A stretch of 64,000 nt of DNA from Streptomyces neyagawaensis (GCF_023516595.1 NZ_JAMGBG010000119.1:29355-93354), one strand, 5' to 3'. Numbered from the stretch's first letter, positions 44,020-52,440 are shown. Notes: a model not told the origin generated them from the sequence alone. Made by a program: numbers and translations.

Positions 44020-44613
44020 TCACCTCCGGGCCACGGGCTCCGGGGCGCCGGAGGCCGAGGGCGCCGGACGGGGCGCGAGGGCTTCGAGGCGGGGCCGGGC
44101 GTTCCGGGTGGCTGTGTGGATGGCGAGGATCGCCGGGGCGTGCAGGGCCAGTTCGTCCAGTGCGTGCCATGCCTCAGCGTTGCGGGCGTCGATCAGGTCG
44201 TCGTACACCTCCGTCCCTGGATGGGCGGAGGGCGGAAGGTCGTCGAGACGGGCGCGGTAGTGCTCCTCGAAGGCGTCGAGTTCGTCGAGGGCGGCTTCGG
44301 CGCTTGCCAGGTGCCACGGCCAGTGCGTCTGGACGGCCTGGGCGGGGAGCTGCTGCAACTGGTCTTCAGCGGTGGAGAGCAGTTCGCGGGCGAAGGGCCG
44401 GACCTGGGCGGCAGCCTGCCAGGTGTCGGCGTCCTGTCGGGCCGCGCGCTGTCCGTAGGTCTCGTCGTCGTACGGCCAGCCGTCAGGATCGGTGTGCTGG
44501 TCGGAATAAACGTCCCAAGAAGCCAGGACCTGCTCGCTGGTGCGGAGGAACGCGGCGAGTTGGTCGAGGCGCTGCTGGTGGACGATGCTCGGAGAGGAGG
44601 GTGGGGTGGTCAC
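44020..44613 (-). CDS. uncharacterised acidic helical protein
   Basis: A 197-residue protein from GTG 44613. It is almost wholly alpha-helical and acidic (LRTSEQVLASWDVYSDQHTD, RELLSTAEDQLQQLPAQ, EAALDELDAFEEHYRARLDD), with an alanine/proline-rich tail. No catalytic motif or membrane segment. It sits between two DUF317 genes with a 5-base gap to the downstream one, so it is part of their operon. Family not recognised. Confidence 0.65.
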   Translation of the reverse strand: MTTPPSSPSIVHQQRLDQLAAFLRTSEQVLASWDVYSDQHTDPDGWPYDDETYGQRAARQDADTWQAAAQVRPFARELLSTAEDQLQQLPAQAVQTHWPWHLASAEAALDELDAFEEHYRARLDDLPPSAHPGTEVYDDLIDARNAEAWHALDELALHAPAILAIHTATRNARPRLEALAPRPAPSASGAPEPVARR

Positions 44614-44628
44614 AGGGGCTTTCTTCAG

Positions 44629-45498
44629 TCATCGGGCGCGAGCAGTCGAGGCAGCGGCGGGAGCGGCGACGGCCGGGGAGGGGGCGGCATTCAGCCGCTG
44701 GCGGTGGGCGGCGCGTACGCGGGCCTGGACGTGCTTGAGCCGCTGCTGGTGGGCGTCGGCGACGTCCCTGCCGGTGCGGCTGGTCGGTTCGTGCTGTACG
44801 GCGTGATGCCAGCCGTGGTGGCCCCAGCCGCGCAGTAGCGGTTCGTCGCTCGTCAGGGCGGTGATGAAGCCGGCGATGGTGTGTCCGGGCGTGTGCCCGT
44901 CGAGCCAGCCGTCCCAGATCGAGCGGCCGACGAAGGAGGACTCGGCGGCGTCGAGGGGGTACTCCTTCGCACGGATGCGCCAGGAACAGGCGCGGGTCTC
45001 GTCGTATTGGGGACGGCTGTATTCGACGATCGCCCTCTGGTCGGGGGAGCGGGCTTCCAAGCCGGTGCCGTTCTCGCTCTGGGTGACGCTCCAGCCTGCC
45101 GAGCGGAAGAGGTCCCACGGGTCGGCCACGTCCTCGGGGACGGGAGTGAGGAGTGAGTCGGTGAGACCGGCCAGGATTTCGGTCGGCACGTGACGGGTGA
45201 ACGAGGCGTACCAGGTGCGGGAGTTGGGCGGCTCGACAGTCAGGCGCCACCAGTTGCCCGACGGGGTGAACTGGGGTGCGGCCTGGAGCCGAGTTTGCAG
45301 GTCGGGACTGGTCAGCTCGGTCTCGGGGGAGGCCGGGTCGGAGGTGATGTTCCATCCAGCGGCGAGCAGGGCGTGCGTGACGTGGCGGGCGTCGCCCGCT
45401 CCTGCGAGGTAGCGGGGGCTGGTGGCACGGGGGATCGTCGACTCGTGATCGCGCCGGAAGGCGGCCAGCTGACGCGCGGTCACCGGCATGTACGACAC
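44629..45498 (-). CDS. DUF317 protein (member 3)
   Basis: A 289-residue DUF317 protein, intact. Module 1: SPRYLAGAGDARHVTHALLA, LTSPDLQTRLQ, TWYASFTRHVPTEILAGLTD. Module 2: WDLFRSAGWSVTQSENG, EYPLDAAESSFVGRS, GHTIAGFITALTS. DUF317 proteins (SPDY-type) occur in Streptomyces genomes and plasmids in several copies. Their function is not established. GTG 45498 overlaps the stop of the small upstream gene. Confidence 0.85.
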   Translation of the reverse strand: MSYMPVTARQLAAFRRDHESTIPRATSPRYLAGAGDARHVTHALLAAGWNITSDPASPETELTSPDLQTRLQAAPQFTPSGNWWRLTVEPPNSRTWYASFTRHVPTEILAGLTDSLLTPVPEDVADPWDLFRSAGWSVTQSENGTGLEARSPDQRAIVEYSRPQYDETRACSWRIRAKEYPLDAAESSFVGRSIWDGWLDGHTPGHTIAGFITALTSDEPLLRGWGHHGWHHAVQHEPTSRTGRDVADAHQQRLKHVQARVRAAHRQRLNAAPSPAVAAPAAASTARAR

Positions 45499-45602
45499 CG
45501 CTCGGTAGTGCCGTGCACCGTATGGCTCGGGGTGCGTTCCAGCACGCGCACCGTGTCGTTCAGCGGGTGGCGCAGTTGGTCGACGGTTGTGGCGTCGGTC
45601 AT
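45480..45602 (-). CDS. 40-residue protein with terminal Cys-x2-Cys
   Basis: From ATG 45602, preceded by GAGGAGG at 5 bases, the frame encodes 40 residues (MTDATTVDQLRHPLNDTVRV ... ERCRTCR). It ends with a CxxC pair and overlaps the start of the DUF317 gene by 19 bases. The strong ribosome site and coupling support it as real. Function unknown. Confidence 0.55.
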   Translation of the reverse strand: MTDATTVDQLRHPLNDTVRVLERTPSHTVHGTTERCRTCR

Positions 45603-45660
45603 GAACCCTCCTCGTGGGTGGGGTGTTGGGGAAGGAGCGAGCGAGGCCGCCGGAGGTGGG

Positions 45661-46476
45661 TCAGCGGCGTCGGCCACCGGCGTATGTGTACGGGCCGCTC
45701 GCCCTGGGCTGTGCGCGGGTGCGGGTGGTGGCGAAGCGGGCCCAGGTGGCGGCGCGGGCGGCGGTGATGCGGGCCTGCTGCCACGAGGTGAGCTGGGAGG
45801 GCAGGACCGAGACCGACGTGGTGCGGATCCGCCTGCTGGGCGGGACGTGTCCGCGCGGGCGCATCACCGGCTGCGGGTCGGCCAGCGCCGTGGCGAACGC
45901 CTCGATGAGGTGCAGCGGGGTGGTGGGCGTGAACACGGCGTCCCAGGTCCGCCCGTGTTCGGAGCGGGCGCCGGCCCACCACATCGCCTGGCCGCGCTCG
46001 TCTTGGCGGTACAGCAGCCAGGTGTCCCGGCCGGGGTGGACGGCGGTGAACGTCTGGTCCTCGCCGCGCTCACTGGTCCAGCCCTGCTGCTGAAGCGGCG
46101 CCCAGGCGTTGGGCGCGTGCGCCGAGCGGGGTCGGGTGAGGGCGTCCGTGACACTGGCCACGATCTCCACCGGGGTTTGCCGACCGAAGGTGGCGTGCCA
46201 CGGCTGCTGGGCGCCGACGGCTTTGCCGGAGATGGTCCAGCCGCCAGGCTGGGTGTGCGGGTCGTAGCCGATGCGGATGGTGCGGTCGGGGCTCTCGAGG
46301 ACGAACGGGCCACCGCGGTGAGCAGAACCCTTCCAGCCGCAGGCGCGCAGAAACTCGATGACGTGACCGATGTCGCCCCCGCCGGCGAGATGGCGGGGCT
46401 CGATGAGGTAGTGCTGCTCGGCCTGCTCGCCGCCCGTACGTCGGGTGCCCCAGCCGGTCCACTGCTTCCGGCTCAC
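45661..46476 (-). CDS. DUF317 protein (member 4)
   Basis: A 271-residue intact DUF317 protein. It shows HYLIEPRHLAGGGDIGHVIE, PWHATFGRQTPVEIVASVTD, then WAPLQQQGWTSERGEDQTF and TWDAVFTPTTPLHLIEAFAT. Its tail is basic and arginine-rich (TWARFATTRTRAQPRASG). GTG 46476 overlaps the upstream stop (GTGA), so it is translated with the preceding small gene. Function unknown, as for the family. Confidence 0.85.
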   Translation of the reverse strand: MSRKQWTGWGTRRTGGEQAEQHYLIEPRHLAGGGDIGHVIEFLRACGWKGSAHRGGPFVLESPDRTIRIGYDPHTQPGGWTISGKAVGAQQPWHATFGRQTPVEIVASVTDALTRPRSAHAPNAWAPLQQQGWTSERGEDQTFTAVHPGRDTWLLYRQDERGQAMWWAGARSEHGRTWDAVFTPTTPLHLIEAFATALADPQPVMRPRGHVPPSRRIRTTSVSVLPSQLTSWQQARITAARAATWARFATTRTRAQPRASGPYTYAGGRRR

Positions 46477-46862
46477 CGGCGCCTCCGGACGACGAGCGCG
46501 GAGGCGACCGGTTTCGGTGTCGTCGGAGGAGGCGAGGCCCCAGGGCTGGCGAAGGTGCCGAACTGGTCTACGTGCTCGTCGAGGTCCAGGACGATGTCAT
46601 GGAGTTCGTTGGCTGCGCGGCCCATCGCCAGGCAGACCTCGGGCGGGAGGATGCCTTGCTCGGAATGGTGCTTGGCGAACTGGGCGCCGGTGATCATCAG
46701 GCCCGTGAGCCGGCCAAGAATGCCGTCCTCGGGGTTGAGGACGGCAGCGAGGACCCGGGCGGCCTCGCGCGGTGGGGCGAGCGCGAGTTGCTCGTTGAGT
46801 CGGCCGATCTGTTCGGCGATGGATCGGGCGTACGGGACTGGGCGGATGGGGGAGTCGGTCAC
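46473..46862 (-). CDS. uncharacterised 129-residue helical protein
   Basis: From GTG 46862, with AGGAGG just upstream. Helical, with IAEQIGRLNEQLALAPPREA near the N-terminus and CLAMGRAANELHDIVLDLDE in the middle, then a proline-rich tail. No recognised domain. Directly coupled to DUF317 member 4. Confidence 0.6.
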   Translation of the reverse strand: MTDSPIRPVPYARSIAEQIGRLNEQLALAPPREAARVLAAVLNPEDGILGRLTGLMITGAQFAKHHSEQGILPPEVCLAMGRAANELHDIVLDLDEHVDQFGTFASPGASPPPTTPKPVASALVVRRRR

Positions 46863-46889
46863 GGGCCTCCTGAAGCAGGCAGGTAAGGG

Positions 46890-47129
46890 TCAGGTGTGGT
46901 GGCCGAGGCGCCGGGATTCATCCAGTGCTGCCTCAGGGCGCCCTCCGGAGAGAGGATGGGCTGCGTCGGGAGAGCGCACGATGCAGGCGCGTAGGTAGTG
47001 GCGGAAGAGGGCGGTGGCCAGGCGGGGTGCGTCGTACACGGTGATGGGCGGCGGTGTGGGGCCGACGGCGGGGATGACGAAACTCCTGTGGGTGGGCGCG
47101 GGGCCGGCCTTGGCGGGGCTGCCGGGCAT
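46890..47129 (-). CDS. possible 79-residue protein
   Basis: An ORF from ATG 47129 with a plausible amphipathic core (ITVYDAPRLATALFRHYL RACIVRSPDAAH) and coding-like codon use, but no clear ribosome site. It fills the space between two supported genes of the operon. It may be a small gene or a remnant. Confidence 0.4.
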   Translation of the reverse strand: MPGSPAKAGPAPTHRSFVIPAVGPTPPPITVYDAPRLATALFRHYLRACIVRSPDAAHPLSGGRPEAALDESRRLGHHT

Positions 47130-47180
47130 ACAGAGGCGTTTGGGCAGGGTGCCTCGGGCACGGTGCTCCCGACGGCGAAT

Positions 47181-47585
47181 TCACCGCCGTCGGGCAGCGC
47201 GGTCCTCGGCTCCGGCCATGGAGGTCGGCACCGAGCCCGGCGTGCTGCTGGTGGACGGGGTCCTGAGACGGGACACGGCGTCCTCGTAGGCGGCCGGGTC
47301 GAAGAGGTCGTCGGGGATGTGCACGACGTACCCGGCCAGCAGCAGCGTGGGAAGGGCGCGGGTGGCGAGTCGTTTCTTCCCGTCCTCGCTGAGGTCGGCG
47401 GGGGCTTCATGCCAGACGTAGACCGGGCCTGCGGTCTCGACCGTCTTGCGTTCGAAGCCGAGACGGTCGAGTAGGTCCAGAAGCTGCGCGGGAGCACCGG
47501 TCGGAGTGTCGGCGTGGACGGTGTCGGTCAGGGGCTTTCGGTAGAACTCGACGTCGGTGCCTTCTTCGTCGGCACGGTTTCCCAT
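47181..47585 (-). CDS. small protein of the element's GF-Y / AGY-V-DP family
   Basis: A 134-residue protein from ATG 47585. It shows the shared motif: LLDLLDRLGFERKTVETAGP then VYVWHEAP, a helix with ATRALPTLLLAGYVV and HIPDDLFDP. The same two-part arrangement appears in several neighbours. No named domain. The tail is Ser/Thr-rich. Confidence 0.65.
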   Translation of the reverse strand: MGNRADEEGTDVEFYRKPLTDTVHADTPTGAPAQLLDLLDRLGFERKTVETAGPVYVWHEAPADLSEDGKKRLATRALPTLLLAGYVVHIPDDLFDPAAYEDAVSRLRTPSTSSTPGSVPTSMAGAEDRAARRR

Positions 47586-47614
47586 GGGGTCGATCTCCTG
47601 CTGGGCAAGGGCGG

Positions 47615-48280
47615 TCAGCGGTGCCGGCCCACAGCCGGTGGGTGGGGGCTGGGCGGTTGCGCCGTGCTGGGCGCTGGGGTGGTTGTCGGTGTACGGGCGG
47701 CCAGGGCGCGGATGTCTTCCAGTTGGCGAGTCAAGCGCGACAAACTGCGGGCTGCGTTGATCAGTTGCTGGGCGGGATCGGTGTCGCGTCCAGGCCCGTG
47801 GACACGGTCGGCCCAGGTCACCAAGGCGGAGACCAGGATGTTGTGCAGGCGGTGGAGCACGTCGTCGTGAGGGGCGACGAGTTCTGTGAGGACTGCGGCG
47901 AATTCGTGGCCGCTCGTGGCGTTCCTGGCGCGGTCGGCGAGCTGGTCGAGGTATCGGTGGGCGGTTTTCCGGTCCTCGTCCTTCGTGCTCAGCATGTTGA
48001 GTTCGGGGTCTAGGTGGACGCTGTATCCGGCCTGCAGCAGGGACAGGGCCGCAGCGGTCGAACCAAGACACTGATCTTCGGTGCGCATGGTGTGTGGCTG
48101 GCGGTGGTAGGGGCCACGGGGCCCGGGAGCGTCGATGAACCCGCCCGACTGCTGCAGGATGCCCGCTGCGCGATCGTCGCCCCCGATCGCGACGACGAGA
48201 CGCGTGCGCGGATCCCGGGTGATCGTGACGTAGTCGGTGACGAGGAATTCCGGCTCGTCACCGGGCGGTCGGCCCCTCAC
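47615..48280 (-). CDS. small protein of the element's GF-Y / AGY-V-DP family
   Basis: A 221-residue protein. GTG 48280 overlaps the stop of the upstream gene (GTGA). The N-terminal half has TITRDPRTRLVVAIGGDDRA, then ILQQSGGFIDAPGPRGPYHR and ALSLLQAGYSVHLDPELN, which matches the motif seen in its neighbours. The C-terminal half is helical (LTELVAPHDDVLHRLHNILV). Function unknown. Confidence 0.68.
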   Translation of the reverse strand: MRGRPPGDEPEFLVTDYVTITRDPRTRLVVAIGGDDRAAGILQQSGGFIDAPGPRGPYHRQPHTMRTEDQCLGSTAAALSLLQAGYSVHLDPELNMLSTKDEDRKTAHRYLDQLADRARNATSGHEFAAVLTELVAPHDDVLHRLHNILVSALVTWADRVHGPGRDTDPAQQLINAARSLSRLTRQLEDIRALAARTPTTTPAPSTAQPPSPHPPAVGRHR

Positions 48281-49023
48281 CGGACCCGGTGAGGGACCGG
48301 TGAGGCGGGCGGCTGGACCGGAGCGGTGGCGAGTGCTGGCCGACCGGCCGGGCGGGAGAGAAGGACGCCGACGCCCAGCTCGGACAGCCGGTGGCCGACG
48401 GCGCGGACGGCGGCGGCCACCCGAGCCGAATCGCCGTCGGACAGCACGAACACATGCCGGTCCTCGTGGAGTGCGAAGCCGTACTCGGTGAGCGCCTGGA
48501 CGATGTCGTCGCGATCGGGCTCGGCGGTCACGATGTCCTCGCCCGACCACGTCATCACCACCGTCTGCTTGACACGAGCTGCGGCGGCGAGGCGGGAGGC
48601 GTTGTCCCGTACCTGGGCGAGGGCCTGCTCATAGCGGGGCAACAGCCGGAGGCGGACATGCTTGGCGGCACGGAACGGGTTCGCGTCGACGGCGAGGCCA
48701 TCAGGCTCACGGACTCCGCGGAACGCCTCAGCGGGAAGGTTCTCGGGTGCCATGGCGGCGATGAGGAAGCCGTCGTCGCGGCCCTTGCGGTCCATGACGA
48801 ACAGCCTTGTGCCATCTGCGGGTCGAGTCACGACCGCCCAGTGGTTGACGCTGTGCTTGGCAAGGGCGTCGGCGACCTGGTCCATGTCCCAGACAGCGGC
48901 GGTCAGGTCGTCCTCAGCGGCGTGGCCGTTGAGGTCCGGCTGGGTTTGGCTGCTCCACTGGCCAGGCAGTTCGCCGGCTAGGACTGCGGCGAAGGAAGCG
49001 ATGGAGTCGTCGGGGGCGGACAA
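48277..49023 (-). CDS. uncharacterised protein, TTG start, motif-family relative
   Basis: A 248-residue protein. TTG 49023 is preceded by AAGGAG at 4-5 bases, better than any upstream start. Contains ADALAKHSVNHWAVVTRPAD, RLRLLPRYEQALAQVRDNAS, and near the C-terminus IVQALTEYGFALHEDRHVFV followed by a helix and LGVGVLLSRP, which fits the small-protein motif of this element. No enzyme signature. First in a coupled pair with the 47615-48280 gene. Confidence 0.65.
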   Translation of the reverse strand: MSAPDDSIASFAAVLAGELPGQWSSQTQPDLNGHAAEDDLTAAVWDMDQVADALAKHSVNHWAVVTRPADGTRLFVMDRKGRDDGFLIAAMAPENLPAEAFRGVREPDGLAVDANPFRAAKHVRLRLLPRYEQALAQVRDNASRLAAAARVKQTVVMTWSGEDIVTAEPDRDDIVQALTEYGFALHEDRHVFVLSDGDSARVAAAVRAVGHRLSELGVGVLLSRPAGRPALATAPVQPPASPVPHRVR

Positions 49024-49974
49024 GAGTCTCCTTGAGAAAGAGCGCGGATCATGTCCCACTGCCGGTGGGGCCGGCGCGGTGGGCAGGGGACGCGGACTGG
49101 TGGGATGCGGGGTGGCGGGCAGACACAGACGGCGCAGGCTTCCGTCTCGCTCGGGCCAGCCTCGGCTGGGCACGGCTGCCGGGCGGGGCGAGGTGTTCCG
49201 CTTCGTGGGTTGGCCGTGCCCTTCGCAGGAGTCGGCTGCCGGGCAAAGCGGGTTACCCAAGGAGGCCAGGACGCCCTTGTGCGTGGCGTCCACCTTCGTG
49301 AAAAGTCAGCGGCTTCGTCCGTAGCGGTGACCTGGCGGAGACGCCTCGGCGAGGTGCGCGACCTGGGTGCTGACCGGGCGGTCGTACGGTTCGCCGGAAA
49401 CTGCACCGCAGCGCCTGGGACGACGGGCGTCGAGGACATGGAGTCCGTCATGGTGGAGCGGAGCGCGTGGGCTGGGGCGCTGGGGCGCTGGGGAGGATCC
49501 GTTCAGAGCTAGGTCGGCAGGGGGCAGCCGCGCTGCCGCGTGCCAGATGGCATGCCGTCGCCGTGCCGGTCGGTGGTGGCCGGCCATTTTCAGCAAGATA
49601 CGTCCAGGTGCTCGGCCCACTCGTCGAACTTCTGCGCCTCCGTCCACACGGGGCGGTCCGAGGCGTAATCTGCTCGGCCCGGTCAGTGGGCGACCACCGT
49701 GTGCTTGGTCAGCCCCTTCTCGACCGGAGACGGGACGGCCCAGGCTTCGGCGAACGCCTCGGAGGTGGGGGCACCCCAGGGGTGCCACGCGCACGATCAC
49801 GTACGTACCCATGGGCGCTGCGTCCGTCCGACTCGTGGATGCCGTGGCCGGCCGTGATCAGGGGCACTCTCGGACTAGATCGCCGGCTGTCGCTGTCGCT
49901 GTCGCTGTCGCTGTGGCGGTGCGGGTGCTCCCGCAGCGTGCCGGCGGTGAGTCCCGGGCGCCGGACAGGGAGCG
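49024..49974. other. 950-bp stretch without a convincing complete gene
   Basis: No full gene is recognised. Short coding-like scraps remain on the minus strand, for example SEAFAEAWAVPSPVEKGLTK ending near 49689 and ASDRPVWTEAQKFDEWAEHL ending near 49595. An 89-residue ORF at 49709-49978 starts on the stop of the upstream gene (ATGA) but is low-complexity. The stretch contains a hexanucleotide repeat. It looks like a degraded gene region. Confidence 0.45.
49886..49914. repeat. GCTGTC tandem repeat, almost five copies
   Basis: GCTGTC is repeated four times and then GCTGT. On the minus strand in one frame it encodes alternating Ser-Asp. It is the only perfect short tandem array I noticed in the element. 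Confidence 0.8.
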
Positions 49975-50412
49975 TCATCGGCCGCCCTGGGTATCGGTGA
50001 TGTGGACGAGCTGGTTGAGGGGGTTGATCGAGTACCACCCGCAGTCGAAGGGCCCGCTCCCGATGGGCAGCTTGGGCAGTACGAAGTCCTCCAGGGCGCG
50101 CCGGTGGATCAGGCAGTCGGGGCAGTGGTGGCCACGGTGGATCAGGTAGCGGGGATGGGCGGTGATGAAGGTGCGGTCACCGCCGTGCGGGTTGCGCAAC
50201 CGCCAGCCGTTCTCGTCCGTGGGTAGGTGCCAGGAGGGCGCGACGATCGTCATGATGTCGCCCGACAGGACGCCGTTGGCGACGCGTCGCGGGATCACGA
50301 CCTGGTCGCCGGGGGTGAAGTGCGCGTGGGTGATGTCCCTCTCAGCGGTCAGCGTCTCCTGGGATGGTCGCCAGGTGGAGGGTATGGGCGAGGGGTGGGG
50401 AGCGTCGGGCAA
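49975..50412 (-). CDS. uncharacterised 145-residue protein downstream of a palindromic site
   Basis: TTG 50412 is taken as start (AAGGA at 9-10 bases). The frame is open further upstream, but an extended protein would be coded through the palindrome at 50475-50495. Contains FTPGDQVVIPRRVANGVLSG, a beta-rich region, HHCPDCLIHRRALEDFVLP with a CxxC-like pair, and CGWYSINPLNQLVHI. No family recognised. Its expression is probably controlled from the palindrome. Confidence 0.6.
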   Translation of the reverse strand: MPDAPHPSPIPSTWRPSQETLTAERDITHAHFTPGDQVVIPRRVANGVLSGDIMTIVAPSWHLPTDENGWRLRNPHGGDRTFITAHPRYLIHRGHHCPDCLIHRRALEDFVLPKLPIGSGPFDCGWYSINPLNQLVHITDTQGGR

Positions 50413-50474
50413 GGCAGCCGGTCCTTCTACGAGCAGCTCGGTGGCGGTGGGAGCATCAATGCTCCGGAGGATCG

Positions 50475-50495
50475 CCGGTTTCACTAACCGGGGAT
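50475..50495 (-). promoter_or_regulatory. palindromic operator-like site 1 (CCGGTT-N5-AACCGG)
   Basis: CCGGTTTCACTAACCGG followed by GGAT. In reverse it reads CCGGTTAGTGAAACCGG. It matches the site at 62655 and half-sites at 61589 and 61659. It lies about 65 bases upstream of the start of the 49975-50412 gene. A shared repressor of the element is the simplest explanation. Confidence 0.65.
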
Positions 50496-50518
50496 CGTCG
50501 GGTATAACCGCTGATCGT

Positions 50519-51016
50519 CTACCGGTACGGGTTCTCGGTGCCGCGGTCGTTCTCGGAAGCGGCGTCGAGAAGTTCGGGCAGATCGGTGCCCTCCGCATCA
50601 CGCTGGTCGATCCACCATCCGGCCCGGGTGATAGTGCGAATCTTCTCCTCCAGCACCGTCCAGTCCGCCTCGTCCCAGGTTCCCTCAACGACCAGGGCGG
50701 CATAAGCGCGGGTAGCGAACTGGTGGCGGGAGCGCTCGCCCCAGCCTCGGGCGCGTTCGGTGCCCTCCAGCGGTGGCATCTTGAACTGCTCGGCCCACAT
50801 GGCGGCGGCCTGCTGTTCCTCAGCGCGCTTCGCGGCCAGCCACTCCTCCTTCCCGAGGCTGTCGGCGTCGCGGGCCGCCTTCCAGCAGTCGGTGCAGTCC
50901 CTGGAAGCGAGCCAGCGGGCGAAGCCGGCGCGCTGGTCGGCCGGTCGGTCGGACAGATCGTGGACGACGTCGTGGGTACAGATGTGGGTGACGGTCCAGT
51001 GGGTTCGGACTCCCAA
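50519..51016 (-). CDS. uncharacterised protein with His/Cys N-terminal motif
   Basis: A 165-residue protein from TTG 51016 (GAGGAG at 9 bases). The N-terminus has HICTHDVVHDLSDRPADQRA then SRDCTDCWKAARD. The H/C pattern (C-x-H ... C-x2-C) suggests a small zinc site. It continues with helices (EWLAAKRAEEQQAAAMWAEQ) and ITRAGWWIDQRDA. I have the impression that similar proteins are common on Streptomyces conjugative elements, but I know no function. Confidence 0.68.
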   Translation of the reverse strand: MGVRTHWTVTHICTHDVVHDLSDRPADQRAGFARWLASRDCTDCWKAARDADSLGKEEWLAAKRAEEQQAAAMWAEQFKMPPLEGTERARGWGERSRHQFATRAYAALVVEGTWDEADWTVLEEKIRTITRAGWWIDQRDAEGTDLPELLDAASENDRGTENPYR

Positions 51017-51063
51017 GTACGGAATCTCCTCGTGTCGGGGTGCGGTCTGCGGCGCCAGTGGGT

Positions 51064-51411
51064 TCAGTGGGTGTGAGAGGGGCGTGGGTAGTGCTGGGCG
51101 GCGCGGTCGAGCAGGTCCATGTGGCGCCGCCAGCACCGCGAGGCTTCGGTGGCCAGGGTGCTGTCGATGCGGGGATCGAGAGTGCTGACGGCATCCAGCC
51201 CGGCGGCACGGGCAACGGCCAGGCGCAGTTCGGCGTCGACCCATGCCCGCTCGCCGGCTGAGGGGACCGGGGTGTCGTCGCTGCCGGGGCCGGCGAAGCG
51301 GGCCAGGTAGTCGCTGGCTCCGCTGAGTATTTCGGTCAGGGGGATCTCGTCGGAGGCCATCCAGCGGCCGTGCTCCAACAGCGTGACGATGGCGCAGCGG
51401 AGCAGGGTCAT
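51064..51411 (-). CDS. uncharacterised 115-residue protein
   Basis: Helical, from ATG 51411: LRCAIVTLLEHGRWMASDEI, SGASDYLARFAGPGSDD, RAWVDAELRLAVARAAGLDA. No clear ribosome site. Coding-like composition and placement in the same minus-strand array support it. The 250 bases upstream (51412-51661) hold no recognised gene. Confidence 0.5.
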   Translation of the reverse strand: MTLLRCAIVTLLEHGRWMASDEIPLTEILSGASDYLARFAGPGSDDTPVPSAGERAWVDAELRLAVARAAGLDAVSTLDPRIDSTLATEASRCWRRHMDLLDRAAQHYPRPSHTH

Positions 51412-51661
51412 CTCATCGCGGTGCGGTGAAGCGCAGATCCGGCAGCTCCAGTTGTGACAGTTCCAAGAGGGCGGGGACGGGAGGGGTATGGCTAAAAGGA
51501 CCTTGCAAATGCGGGGCGGATGAAGAGCGGGGCGAGGATGACGTCACCCCGGCAGGTAGGCGTGTCGGACTGGGCCGGTTGATGGCCGTCACTTGGGGGG
51601 ACCGACGCTTGAGCACCGTCGCGCGGGGATAAACGTCAGAGCCGTATAGGCCGTGGTCAGG

Positions 51662-52012
51662 TCAGCGGGGCTGGCGTCGTGCGCCGGAGGGCCGGGGCGG
51701 CTGGGCGGTCATCGCGGCCTTCGTACGGCTCGGGTCCGACGGTGGCGTGGCTGCGGCGAGCGGGGCAGTGCGTAGGTCCGGGTCGAGATCGACGGCGTAG
51801 CGGGCGGCAGTGAGCATGTCGGCTGCCCAGCTGGCGTGCTCGTTCTCCCAAGCCCGGCCCAGGTCGAAGGGCAGCCGGATCCACCGCCCGCGCAAAGTGG
51901 GGAACGTCAGGAAGCCGGCGCGGGTCAGGATCCGCGCGGCGAACGCGTCGCATGTGCCCTCGACTTCGACCTCGCCACCGTCGCCACGGATGATGCGGAT
52001 CGGCTCGCTCAT
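51662..52012 (-). CDS. small protein of the element's GF / AAxY-V-DP family
   Basis: A 116-residue protein from ATG 52012 (GGAAGG upstream). Contains ARILTRAGFLTFPTLRGRWI followed by RLPFDLG, a helix and ADMLTAARYAVDLDPDL, the element's recurrent two-part motif. The C-terminus is basic and proline-rich. It lies 2 bases from the preceding gene's stop. Confidence 0.65.
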   Translation of the reverse strand: MSEPIRIIRGDGGEVEVEGTCDAFAARILTRAGFLTFPTLRGRWIRLPFDLGRAWENEHASWAADMLTAARYAVDLDPDLRTAPLAAATPPSDPSRTKAAMTAQPPRPSGARRQPR

Positions 52013-52014
52013 GC

Positions 52015-52440
52015 CTACCTTCCCCGTCCTCGCCCCGAGTTCGCCTCGGCGGCGGCCGCAGTCGGTGGTGTCGGTGCGGTGGTGGCCAGGGCCGTGATGC
52101 CGGAGGGGCGCACGGCTGCGGTCCGCGCGATGCGGGAGCGCCGTTCCGCCCAGTCGTTGCAGGTCGTTGGCCCGGCAGGCGCCCGGGTAGGGACGGCGTT
52201 GTGTGCGCTGTCGTCTCGCACTTCGTAGCCGAGGCTGCGTAGGTCGTGGACGGCTTGGCCGACGCGGCGCAGCCCGTCGCGTTCTGGCTCGGCGAGCCTG
52301 AACAGGCCGGGGGAGAAGGGGACAGGCTCGAACTGCTCGCGGACGAGGAGCCATTCGGCCAGATGGGGTGGGAAGCTCGGATCGGCGGTGGCTATGTACC
52401 CGTGGTCGGGAGCGGCCCGGAAGTGGAAGTGGTGGAACAG
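52015..52440 (-). CDS. small motif-family protein with probable CTG start
   Basis: A 141-residue protein. No ATG, GTG or TTG lies in frame near the N-terminus. CTG 52440 has AAAAGGA at 7 bases. It encodes FHHFHFRAAPDHGYIATADP, ending the motif region with LLVREQFEPVPFSPGLFRLA and HDLRSLGYEVRDD. It overlaps the upstream gene's end (stop at 52392) by 49 bases. A frameshift in the upstream gene is the alternative. Confidence 0.6.
   Translation of the reverse strand: MFHHFHFRAAPDHGYIATADPSFPPHLAEWLLVREQFEPVPFSPGLFRLAEPERDGLRRVGQAVHDLRSLGYEVRDDSAHNAVPTRAPAGPTTCNDWAERRSRIARTAAVRPSGITALATTAPTPPTAAAAEANSGRGRGR

Noticed and set aside
48978..49451. A 157-codon minus-strand frame
   Set aside because: Pro/Arg/Ser-rich low-complexity sequence that runs past the better-supported TTG start at 49023; no ribosome site or homologous feature seen.
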